Positions 8,967 to 15,727 of a stretch of DNA of 40,932 nt are shown in pieces. The stretch's first letter is position 1, and the number at the start of each line of letters is the position of its first letter. The position numbers and the translations under genes are program-made. A model generated the notes under the pieces. It was not told the origin of the DNA. It did no database searches and saw only the letters and a list, made by a program, of their open reading frames with translations. The DNA is from an uncultured Holophagaceae bacterium (lineage in GTDB: Bacteria > Acidobacteriota > Holophagae > Holophagales > Holophagaceae). The stretch is from positions 1 to 40,932 of the forward strand of contig CAIQPH010000312.1 of assembly GCA_903873655.1 (NCBI GenBank), in the 5' to 3' direction.

Positions 8967-9793
8967 CAGACCGCCCGCTCTTTGCCGAACACGCGGTCGA
9001 GCACCAGCCCGGCGGTTTCTTCGATGCTGCGCCCGGTAACATCCAGCACGGGCCAGCGGCGATGGTGCCGGAAGACATCGTCGGCGTAAGCCAGCTCGTC
9101 GAGAATCCGGCCCATGTCGCTGTAGCTGTCCGCGCTGCCCGTGGCGCCCAGACGCTTCAGGCGGTAGGCGCGGATTTCCTGAAGGCGGTCGGCCTGAATG
9201 GTGAGGCCCACGATGCGGCCCTGGGGAATGGTCTGGAGTTCCGGCGGCAGGGGCACCCCCGGCACAAGGGGCACGTTCATGACTTTGTAGCCTTCCATGG
9301 CGAGGTAGACGGACAGGGGGGTCTTGCTGGTGCGGCTGATGCCGACCAGCACGATGTCCGCATCCGGAATGCCGCCCATGTCGATGCCATCATCGAATTT
9401 CAGCGCGAACTCGATGGCTTCCATGCGGCGGAAGTATTTGTCGCCCACCACATGGAAGGCCCCAGGGCGCTCTTCGGGGCGTTCATTGAGGTAGGTTGCC
9501 AGGGTGTCGAGAAGACTGGCGAACAGGTCCACCTGAGTGAGGAGCAGGGCCGAACAACGCTCGTCAAGGTAGTCCCGCATTTCGCGGGACACGGTGGTGT
9601 GGACGATGACCGCCTGCTTGTCCGTGGCCATCTGGAGGACCCGGTCCAGGTCGTCCCGGGAGCGGACGTTCTGGAAGCGGCGGATCAGCGTCGCGCTTTC
9701 GCCCTTGGAAAACTGGGTGAGTGCCGCCTGTACCATTCGAAGGGCCGTCTCCCCAGAGCCGCCGGAGACTACGTAGATCTGCTGTTTGTCCAT
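8966..9793 (-). CDS. ppsR: Pyruvate, water dikinase (PEP synthase) regulatory protein, PSRP/DUF299 family
   Basis: Bifunctional Ser/Thr kinase and Pi-dependent pyrophosphorylase that inactivates and reactivates PEP synthase or PPDK by (de)phosphorylating an active-site Thr. About 275 aa, the family length. N-terminal QQIYVVSGGSGETA matches the family opening, and VLVGISRTSKTPLSVYLA is the P-loop-like signature. KRLGATGSADSYSDM and a C-terminal VLDVTGRSIEETA also match. The ORF track begins at a GTG (9826), but homology starts at ATG 9793, so that start is chosen; its RBS is weak. Its target is not in the window. Divergent from the sensor kinase with only about 23 bp between starts. ppsR is the usual name for the PEP-synthase version; the dikinase partner is not seen. 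Confidence 0.9.
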   Translation of the reverse strand: MDKQQIYVVSGGSGETALRMVQAALTQFSKGESATLIRRFQNVRSRDDLDRVLQMATDKQAVIVHTTVSREMRDYLDERCSALLLTQVDLFASLLDTLATYLNERPEERPGAFHVVGDKYFRRMEAIEFALKFDDGIDMGGIPDADIVLVGISRTSKTPLSVYLAMEGYKVMNVPLVPGVPLPPELQTIPQGRIVGLTIQADRLQEIRAYRLKRLGATGSADSYSDMGRILDELAYADDVFRHHRRWPVLDVTGRSIEETAGLVLDRVFGKERAV

Positions 9794-9816
9794 GCAATTC
9801 AGCATAACCTGGGAGG

Positions 9817-10953
9817 ATGCACCCACGCGTCCTAGCTTGGCTAGTCATGGCCCTGCCCATCGGAGCGGTGCTGGGCGCGCTCCTGGTCCTCACCCTCCGC
9901 TGGATCCGCCTGCGGCGACGCGTGCCTGGGGATCCTGAATCCCTGCTCCTCTCGGCGGTCTCGGGCAGCCTGAGGGAGCGGGGCGAACTGGCCGCTTCCC
10001 TCGGCGAACTGCGCACGGTCCACGAGCGGCTCCTGGATGCCCTTCCCACGGGTCTGCTGTGGGTGGACCAGCGGCGTCGCGTGGCGGCCCTGAATCGCAG
10101 GGGACAAGAACTCCTGGGCGTGACGCCGGGCGTCGTCGGCCTGGAGGCGGCCTTCGTGCTGGAACCCTATCCATGGTTGCGCGAGGCGCTGGAGGCCGAA
10201 CCCGGCCCAGCCCATCGGCTTGGGGCGCTGGACCGGCGATGGCGGATCCAGCGCATGGAAGCGCCCGATCGCATCGGGGCCCTGGTCCTGTTCGAGGACA
10301 TCACCGAGGGGGAACTGGAAGGTCGCCGCCGTCAGTTGCGTGAGCGGTTCGCCGAGCTGGGGGAAATGACGGCGGGCATCGCCCATCAGCTGAAGAATGG
10401 CCTGGCTGTCCTGAAAGGGCAGGGACAATTGCTGGATCGGGCCGGCCACGGTGCGGCCGCCGCGGTGCTGCTCGAGGAGACCGAGGACTTGGAGCGGCTC
10501 GTCCAGCGGTTCCTCCAGTGGGCGAAACCGCTCGAGCCGCTATCCGAACCGCTGCGGCTCGAGGACGTGGCCGCCCAGGCACTGACTGAACTGAAGCGGC
10601 GCCCCGTGAGCCAGGGCCGCAGCCTCCTGAGTGAGGGGAATGGTGCTGCCATCGGTGATCCCCTTCTGCTGCACCAGGCCCTGGTGAACCTGGTGGAGAA
10701 TGCCTGCCAGGCCACGCCCGTGGGCGGGCGTGTGCTGGTGCGGATCTCCGAGCGGCACCTGGACATTCTGGACGAAGGTCCCGGCCTTTCCGAGGACATG
10801 GCCCGACGCATGCTGCGTCCTTTCGAAAGCGGCCGTCCCGATGGCACGGGCCTGGGTCTGCCACTGGCCCTGAAATGGCTCAATGCGCAGGGCGCGGACC
10901 TGCGCTTGTCACGCAGGCCCGAGGGGGGCACCCGTGCGGAGATCATCTGGTGA
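9817..10953 (+). CDS. Membrane-anchored sensor histidine kinase, NtrB-like
   Basis: A 378-aa kinase. One N-terminal membrane segment (VMALPIGAVLGALLVLTL, about 10-27); a PAS domain (about 70-160, LLDALPTGLLWVDQRRRVAALN); HisKA with phospho-acceptor His190 in GIAHQLKNGL; HATPase_c with N box NLVENACQATP, G1 LDEGPGLS and G2 GTGLGLPLAL. Architecture resembles two-component kinases paired with NtrC-type regulators, but no response regulator is adjacent. ATG 9817 directly follows GGGAGG with no spacer, so an internal start (for example ATG 9847) is possible. The stop at 10953 is followed 16 bases later by the first ORF of a small-ORF chain leading to nadE, suggesting one transcript. Confidence 0.92.
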   Translation: MHPRVLAWLVMALPIGAVLGALLVLTLRWIRLRRRVPGDPESLLLSAVSGSLRERGELAASLGELRTVHERLLDALPTGLLWVDQRRRVAALNRRGQELLGVTPGVVGLEAAFVLEPYPWLREALEAEPGPAHRLGALDRRWRIQRMEAPDRIGALVLFEDITEGELEGRRRQLRERFAELGEMTAGIAHQLKNGLAVLKGQGQLLDRAGHGAAAAVLLEETEDLERLVQRFLQWAKPLEPLSEPLRLEDVAAQALTELKRRPVSQGRSLLSEGNGAAIGDPLLLHQALVNLVENACQATPVGGRVLVRISERHLDILDEGPGLSEDMARRMLRPFESGRPDGTGLGLPLALKWLNAQGADLRLSRRPEGGTRAEIIW

Positions 10954-10969
10954 CTGGTAGATTGGTGGA

Positions 10970-11179
10970 ATGAGCATGCAGCAGAAGCGGAATGCCACTT
11001 TGGCGACCATTCGCCGAAGGCGAATAGGACCGGCTGCGCAGCAGACGGCCCCGGATGGGCGAGCGCTACCTGCGCGAGTCAAGCCGAAGCCCGGAGGGCG
11101 CGGCACAGGGAGGCTCCACCTCGGCCAGCCAAGCGCGCAGGAGCACGCGCAGCGTGCGTTAGGTGGAGGTGCCGCGTGA
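10970..11179 (+). CDS. Small ORF 1 (69 aa), long form of the repeated leader ORF
   Basis: ATG 10970 is preceded by GGTGGA, 16 bases after the kinase stop. It shares its first 12 codons (MSMQQKRNATLA) and a central VKPKPGGRGTG with the two short ORFs downstream, and ends in GGAA-stop like them. Compared with the 74-bp unit it carries 132 extra bases (44 codons) in frame, in two blocks rich in inverted repeats (ATTCGCC-GAA-GGCGAAT; GCACGC-GCA-GCGTGC; CTCCACCT with AGGTGGAG). Its TGA overlaps the next GTG by four bases. Basic, Gly/Arg-rich, no known domain. It may be a translated leader or only a structured DNA repeat that happens to stay open. Confidence 0.4.
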   Translation: MSMQQKRNATLATIRRRRIGPAAQQTAPDGRALPARVKPKPGGRGTGRLHLGQPSAQEHAQRALGGGAA

Positions 11180-11253
11180 GCATGCAGCAGAAGCGGAATG
11201 CCACTTTGGCCAAGCCGAAGCCCGGAGGGCGCGGCACAGGAGGTGCCGCGTGA
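11176..11253 (+). CDS. Small ORF 2 (25 aa), 74-bp repeat unit
   Basis: GTG start at 11176 overlaps the stop of ORF 1 (GTGA), and its TGA overlaps the GTG of ORF 3. The RBS (GGTGGAGGTGCCGC) ends the preceding unit. The peptide opens (V/M)SMQQKRNATLAKPKPG and ends GGAA. It is identical to ORF 3 at base level apart from the downstream junction. No family is recognised. Confidence 0.4.
   Translation: MSMQQKRNATLAKPKPGGRGTGGAA
11230..11252 (+). promoter_or_regulatory. Hairpin presenting the Shine-Dalgarno of small ORF 3
   Basis: CGCGGCAC (11230-11237), loop AGGAG, GTGCCGCG (11243-11250), then TG completing the GTG start. Exact copy of the structure at nadE, 74 bp upstream of it. Confidence 0.6.
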
Positions 11254-11327
11254 GCATGCAGCAGAAGCGGAATGCCACTTTGGCCAAGCCGAAGCCCGGA
11301 GGGCGCGGCACAGGAGGTGCCGCGTGA
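11250..11327 (+). CDS. Small ORF 3 (25 aa), 74-bp repeat unit, coupled to nadE
   Basis: GTG at 11250 with AGGAGG six bases upstream in a hairpin loop. Its TGA (11325-11327) overlaps the GTG start of NAD+ synthetase at 11324. Ribosomes finishing this ORF would therefore sit on the nadE start, as in translational coupling. Peptide as in ORF 2. Whether it is translated is unproven. Confidence 0.4.
   Translation: MSMQQKRNATLAKPKPGGRGTGGAA
11304..11326 (+). promoter_or_regulatory. Hairpin presenting the Shine-Dalgarno of nadE
   Basis: A perfect 8-bp stem, CGCGGCAC (11304-11311) with GTGCCGCG (11317-11324), encloses a 5-base loop AGGAG. The core AGGAGG runs from 11312 to 11317, so it lies in the loop plus the first stem base, six bases before the GTG start. 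The last stem base is the G of GTG. The stem could mask the start codon or hold the SD open for the ribosome; upstream translation would melt it. Confidence 0.6.
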
Positions 11328-13033
11328 AGATCGCGCTGCTCCAACTCAACGCCCGTCTCGGGGATCCCGAAGGCAACGGCCACAGGCTGGAAGTGGCCTA
11401 CGGCGAGGCCGTCCGTGCCGGGGCCCAGCTGGTCCTGGCCCCTGAGTTGGCCATTCCAGGCTACCTGCTGGAGGACCGTCTCTGGGAAGCCGGCATGCGA
11501 CGGCGCATCGAAGGGGAATCTATGCGGCTGGCGGCCCTGTCCGGGTCCGTGCCCCTGGTGTTCGGCACCGCCCGGCCCGCGCCCTCGGGGCGGCTCTGGA
11601 ACGAGCTCTGGTGGTGTGAGGGCGGTCGCCTCGGGCACTGCTCCCGGAAGCGCGTGCTGCCCAGCTACGATGTCTTTGACGAGCACCGCTACTTCGAACC
11701 CGACGCAGCGCCGCAGCCGCTGGTGCCCTTCCTCGGTCATCGCATCGGGCTGTCCATCTGCGAGGATCTCTGGGCCGACCCGCAGCTGGGAAATACGCCG
11801 GTGGGTTACGGGATGGATCCCATTGCCGATCTGGTCGCCGCCGGGGCAACGCTCATCCTCAACGCCAGTGCCAGTCCCAGTTCCCTGGGCAGCTGGCTGC
11901 CGGAGGGCCGGAGCGCCCCCTGGGCCATTCCTTCGAAAGAGGCCCAGCGTCGCCGCCTCCTGCCTGGGCTGGCCCAGAAGCATCGGATTCCGGTCGCCTA
12001 CGCCAGCCGCGTGGGCGCGGAAAGCTGGCTGCTCTTCGATGGCGGGTCCGGCCTGGCCCTGCCTGATGGCCGCTGGCAGGGAGGCGATTCCTTCCAGGAG
12101 GGACAGCTCCTGGTGGATCCGGCGGCTCCCGGCCGGTCTTGGAGTTCCGTGGAGGAGGGTCCCTGGCTGCGCCGGGCCCTGGTGACAGGCATCCGGGACA
12201 ATCTCGCCAAGCAGGGTCTGGAGGCGGTCGTTCTGGGCCTGTCCGGTGGCATCGACAGCGCAGTGGCCGCCGCCCTGGCGGTGGAAGCGCTAGGACCGGA
12301 TCGCGTTCTGGGAGTGGCGATGCCCACGCGCTACAGCAGCGCGGAAAGTTCCGATTACGCCGAGCGGCAGGCCCGGCATCTGGGCATGGGCTTCCTCGGC
12401 CTGGACGCGGACGCCCCTTTCGCGGGCTTTGCTGCCGCGCTGGAGAAGGCCTTGCCCGGCCGCACCTTCGGATTGACCGATGAGAACCTCCAGAGCCGTT
12501 GTCGCGGCAGCCTGGTCATGGCGCTCACCTCGGAGCCGGAAGTCCAGCGCCGCTTGGGAACCGACCGGGTGGCGGTGCTGAACACGGGCAACAAGAGCGA
12601 GGCCGCCACAGGCTACTTCACGCTCTACGGCGACGGCATCGGCGCCTTCTCGCCTCTGGGGGATTGTCTCAAGGCCCGCGTCTACGCCATCGCCCGGGAC
12701 CTGGGGGAGGCCGTGCCCCGCAGCGTGCTCGAGCGTCCACCCACCGCCGAGCTGAGGCCCGGGCAGACCGACGAGGCGAGCCTGCTGCCCTACGCCCAAC
12801 TGGATGCCATCCTGGGCACAGCTCTTGAAGCCCAGCGCCCCGAAGAAGGCCTGGCGGACGATCTGGCCCTGCTGCTGGAGGGCGAGGCCCTGGCTCAGGC
12901 CCGGTCCGCCCTGCCGCGCATCCTGGGCCTCCTGCGGCGCACCGAGTTCAAGCGGCGGCAGCTGCCCTTCGCCTTCAAGGTCAGCCCCAAGGCCTTCGGC
13001 GCCGGCCGCCGGATCCCCCTCACAGCGCTCTGA
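11324..13033 (+). CDS. nadE: Glutamine-dependent NAD+ synthetase
   Basis: Final step of NAD biosynthesis: amidates nicotinic acid adenine dinucleotide with ammonia taken from glutamine. 569 aa from GTG 11324. The N-terminal nitrilase-type glutaminase domain starts KIALLQLNARLGD. Its catalytic triad is visible: E41 (LAPELAIPGY), K109 (SRKRVLPSYD), C146 (SICEDLW). The C-terminal synthetase domain has the PP-loop GLSGGIDSAVAAALA from 305 and NTGNKSEAATGYFTLYGDG. The ORF track extends upstream to 11198 through the repeat array in another frame sense; homology and the AGGAGG at six bases support GTG 11324. It is probably cotranscribed with the kinase and coupled to the small ORFs. Confidence 0.94.
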   Translation: MKIALLQLNARLGDPEGNGHRLEVAYGEAVRAGAQLVLAPELAIPGYLLEDRLWEAGMRRRIEGESMRLAALSGSVPLVFGTARPAPSGRLWNELWWCEGGRLGHCSRKRVLPSYDVFDEHRYFEPDAAPQPLVPFLGHRIGLSICEDLWADPQLGNTPVGYGMDPIADLVAAGATLILNASASPSSLGSWLPEGRSAPWAIPSKEAQRRRLLPGLAQKHRIPVAYASRVGAESWLLFDGGSGLALPDGRWQGGDSFQEGQLLVDPAAPGRSWSSVEEGPWLRRALVTGIRDNLAKQGLEAVVLGLSGGIDSAVAAALAVEALGPDRVLGVAMPTRYSSAESSDYAERQARHLGMGFLGLDADAPFAGFAAALEKALPGRTFGLTDENLQSRCRGSLVMALTSEPEVQRRLGTDRVAVLNTGNKSEAATGYFTLYGDGIGAFSPLGDCLKARVYAIARDLGEAVPRSVLERPPTAELRPGQTDEASLLPYAQLDAILGTALEAQRPEEGLADDLALLLEGEALAQARSALPRILGLLRRTEFKRRQLPFAFKVSPKAFGAGRRIPLTAL

Positions 13034-13103
13034 TACCCTCCGGGGGTTCCGCGCTGCGCCCACACCCCCAGGGCGATCCCGGCATCGGCGCCATATTTCA
13101 GGA

Positions 13104-13189
13104 TGGTAGCCCTCCCCGGACTCGAACCGGGACTTCATCGCTGAAAGCAGATTTTGAGTCTGCCGCGTCTGCCATTTCGCCAGAGGGCC
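13104..13189 (-). tRNA. tRNA-Leu (anticodon CAA)
   Basis: 86 nt with encoded CCA. Reading the minus strand: acceptor GGCCCTC, then TGGCGAAATGGCAGACGC (D arm), anticodon stem-loop CAGACTCAAAATCTG with anticodon CAA, a variable arm as expected for Leu, T arm CCCGGTTCGAGTCCGGG, acceptor GAGGGCT, A73, CCA. The first pair is G1-U72, a wobble. Lies between nadE and the hybrid kinase on the opposite strand. Confidence 0.95.
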
Positions 13190-13343
13190 AACCCGCCCAG
13201 AATACCCAGCCTGATGAGGGGGGTCTACTTCCAGCGGGCGCTTTTCCCGCTTAGCCCGCACTTGAATGGACGAAACTCGATGAGAGCGGAGATACCCGAA
13301 TGTCGTCTTCACTATTTGAGTAGACCGAAGGATCTACCGATGG
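13190..13343. other. Intergenic region between tRNA-Leu and the hybrid kinase
   Basis: Holds the promoter of tRNA-Leu (minus) and probably that of the kinase (plus). A small dyad AGCGGG-CGCTTTT-CCCGCT is present near 13231. No convincing -35/-10 pair could be assigned. Confidence 0.35.
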
Positions 13344-15515
13344 TTGAGACATCGTGGCCCTCCCCGGACCGGAATGACCAGGCCGGTGAAGGGGTGGGTC
13401 GTGATCGATATCTCAAAGGACATGATGCTGAAGCGCCTCCTGAAGCAAGTGCAGTCCAGGCTGGTTCCCGACCCGGACCTGCCGCTGGAGAAGCAGTTCT
13501 TCCAAGGGCTTTGCCACCTGGCCGGCCTGCTGTGCATCTTCCTGGTCCTTCCCGTGAACGCATTCCAGAACCTTCCCCACTGGGAAAACGGCGTGCTTTT
13601 TGTGTTTGGCCTGGAACTTCTGGGACTGGCCTGGGCCGCCCGGCGCGGAATGTACCTCAGATCGACGGCGCTGATTTCCGCGGTGATCTGCCTGGATCTG
13701 GTCTGGTTCCCCAACGGCGGTTCTCAGGGCAGCATCGGTCTCTATTTCTTCACCGCAGCTCTCTTCCTCGTGGTGTTCTACCAAGGGCTCTCCCGCGCGG
13801 TGGTCTTTGTCCTGCTTGTGGCGGACATCATCGGGCTGCACCTGGTGGAGGGAATTTGGCCTCACTTGGTGCATCCATTCCAGAACAGTACGGATCGCTT
13901 GATGGATCTGTCGACGGGCTATCTATTCAGCCTGCTCATCTGTGCCCTGATGCTGTGGGTAATCTTGAGCAGGCTCAACTGGGAGCGAAGGAGGCTTGCC
14001 GAGTCTGAGCGGTTCTATCGCGAATTGCTGGAGCGCCAAGGGGAAGGCTTCGGGATGGTGGATGGTGAAGAACGCTTCACATTTGCCAATCCGGTGGCCG
14101 AGATGATCTTCGGGGTCCCGCCCGGCGGCCTGGTGGGGCGGAACCTCATGGAATTTCTTGAGGGGCCACAGCAGCAGCAGGTGCAGGGGGAGACCCGGGA
14201 ACGGAAAGTCGGGCACTCGAGCACTTATGAGCTGGATATCCGGAGACCCGATGGCGATGTGCGGACCCTACTGGTCACTGCCAATCCGGGGCCTGGTGAC
14301 CCCGGGCAAGCCTTCCAGGTCATCGCGGTGTTCCGGGACATCACGGAGCGCAAACAGGCCGAAGAAACCACGCGGCTCCTGGAATTGGAGAAGCATCAGA
14401 CTCAGAAGATGGACAGCCTGGGCAGCCTCGCGGGCGGCGTGGCCCACGATTTCAACAACATGCTGGGCGGCATCATGGGGTACGCCGACCTGCTCCTGTC
14501 CAGGGAGTCGGACCCAGCCCGCCAGAAATACCTGCGTTCCATCCTGAGTGCGGCCTCCCGATCCTCTGAACTGACCCAAAAACTCCTGGCTTTCGGTCGC
14601 CGGGGCAAGAACCGTGTTGAATCCCTGGATTTGCCGATCCTGGTGGAGGAGTGCCTGGCCATCCTGCGGCCCTCCATGCCGCCTGACCTCCAGGTGGTTG
14701 TTCAGGTAGCCGGCTGCCCCACGGTGGACGGCGACCCCTCGCAGCTCCGCCAGGTGCTGATGAACCTCTGCCTCAACGCGATCGAAGCCATGCCCGAGCG
14801 AGGGATCCTGACGATCAGCGCCCGCTTGCGGGAATGGTCCGAGGAAACGCTGCCGGGACTTTCGTTGATTCCGGGATCCTACGCGGAGCTTGCGGTTTCC
14901 GATACCGGCATCGGCATGACCGAGGAGACCAGGCAACGCATCTTCGAACCCTTCTTCACGACGAAGGACAGTTCCCAGGCGACCGGAACCGGCCTGGGCC
15001 TCTCCACGGCCTACGGTATCATCCACGCTCACCGGGGCTGCATCACAGTGAGTTCTGTCCGGGGCAGGGGGAGCACCTTCCGCGTGTTCCTGCCCGTGGG
15101 GACCCTTGCTCCAGCGCTGCCGGCGTCCAGGGTCGAGTCGGTGCCGGGGCAGGGCGTGATCCTGCTGGTCGAGGATGAGCCTCTGCTCAGGGAACTGGGG
15201 ACGTCCATCCTCGAGACGCTCGGGTTCAAAGTCGTCACGGCCGTTGATGGGGTTGACGCCCTCACCGTCTTCCGAAGGCAAAACCAACGCCTTCGGGCCG
15301 TCCTCCTCGACCTGAAGATGCCCAACATGGGCGGCCGCGAAGCCTTCATGGAATTCCGGCGGATCAATCCAGGCGTGCCGGTCATCATCTGCACTGGCTA
15401 CGGGGAGAACGAGGAAGTGCAGGAACTGCTGACCCTGGGTGCCACGGGCATGCTGGCCAAGCCCTACCGGATTGCAGACCTGGCGATGAAACTCGGGCAG
15501 GCTCCCGTGGATTGA
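13344..15515 (+). CDS. Membrane hybrid histidine kinase (6 TM - PAS - HisKA - HATPase - REC)
   Basis: A 723-aa hybrid sensor kinase. About six hydrophobic segments occupy residues ~50-220 (for example LAGLLCIFLVLPV, LFSLLICALMLWVIL) and form a MASE-like input domain. A PAS domain follows (FYRELLERQGEGFGMVDGEE). Then HisKA with H368 (GGVAHDFNNMLGGIMGYADLLL), HATPase_c (LMNLCLNAIEAMP, VSDTGIGMTEETRQ, GTGLGLSTAYGII) and a C-terminal receiver (VILLVEDEPLLREL) with phospho-acceptor D656 (LLDLKMPNMGG), T (ICTGYG) and K (LAKPYR). The ORF start at 13344 is doubtful; GTG 13401 (VIDISKDMM) or the ATGs just after it are equally possible. No dedicated downstream regulator is adjacent; the next gene is an outer-membrane receptor. 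Confidence 0.9.
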   Translation: MRHRGPPRTGMTRPVKGWVVIDISKDMMLKRLLKQVQSRLVPDPDLPLEKQFFQGLCHLAGLLCIFLVLPVNAFQNLPHWENGVLFVFGLELLGLAWAARRGMYLRSTALISAVICLDLVWFPNGGSQGSIGLYFFTAALFLVVFYQGLSRAVVFVLLVADIIGLHLVEGIWPHLVHPFQNSTDRLMDLSTGYLFSLLICALMLWVILSRLNWERRRLAESERFYRELLERQGEGFGMVDGEERFTFANPVAEMIFGVPPGGLVGRNLMEFLEGPQQQQVQGETRERKVGHSSTYELDIRRPDGDVRTLLVTANPGPGDPGQAFQVIAVFRDITERKQAEETTRLLELEKHQTQKMDSLGSLAGGVAHDFNNMLGGIMGYADLLLSRESDPARQKYLRSILSAASRSSELTQKLLAFGRRGKNRVESLDLPILVEECLAILRPSMPPDLQVVVQVAGCPTVDGDPSQLRQVLMNLCLNAIEAMPERGILTISARLREWSEETLPGLSLIPGSYAELAVSDTGIGMTEETRQRIFEPFFTTKDSSQATGTGLGLSTAYGIIHAHRGCITVSSVRGRGSTFRVFLPVGTLAPALPASRVESVPGQGVILLVEDEPLLRELGTSILETLGFKVVTAVDGVDALTVFRRQNQRLRAVLLDLKMPNMGGREAFMEFRRINPGVPVIICTGYGENEEVQELLTLGATGMLAKPYRIADLAMKLGQAPVD

Positions 15516-15727
15516 CGGGTGGGATTCTGGCTGAGGCTGCCCGCTAACCAGAACTCGGTATGATTTTTTTCGAAAATTTCTGAAAACTTTTCGCCCAGAA
15601 AAGACACTTGCGCCGCCTCGCTGCTCTGGGGGATGCTCGGCTATTCCACTGTTTGGATGTCCAAGACCCTCCCCCCTTGGACTTCCTGCAGCCCAACCAA
15701 GGCCAGCCTCTGGCCCAGGAGAGATGC
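15516..15727 (+). promoter_or_regulatory. Leader/promoter region of the TonB-dependent receptor
   Basis: A 212-bp gap with a sharp AT-rich patch (TATGATTTTTTTCG near 15560, then AAAATTTCTGAAAAC). TATGAT is a plausible -10; no good -35 is seen at 17 bp. A CGAAAA...TTTTCG dyad lies in the patch. The first part may also hold the end of the kinase transcript. The leader ends in AGGAGAGATGC before the ATG. Confidence 0.4.

Larger units (their letters stand above)
10970..11326 (+). repeat. Tandem repeat array: one 206-bp long unit and two 74-bp units before nadE
   Basis: Unit boundaries (the GTG/ATG of each small ORF) fall at 10970, 11176, 11250 and 11324, giving spacings of 206, 74 and 74. The two short units look identical. 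This array fills the whole 370-bp gap between the sensor kinase and nadE. It lacks the palindrome-spacer pattern of a CRISPR. Each unit carries a GCC-GAA-GCCC-GGA-GGGC-GC-GGC hairpin and the CGCGGCAC/GTGCCGCG hairpin that holds the Shine-Dalgarno. Confidence 0.9.

Noticed and set aside
11198-11323. N-terminal extension of nadE through the repeat array
   Set aside because: The nitrilase domain starts at GTG 11324 with AGGAGG at six bases; the extension is repeat sequence in another frame.
10970-11326. CRISPR array
   Set aside because: Units are contiguous 74-bp tandem copies without unique spacers.
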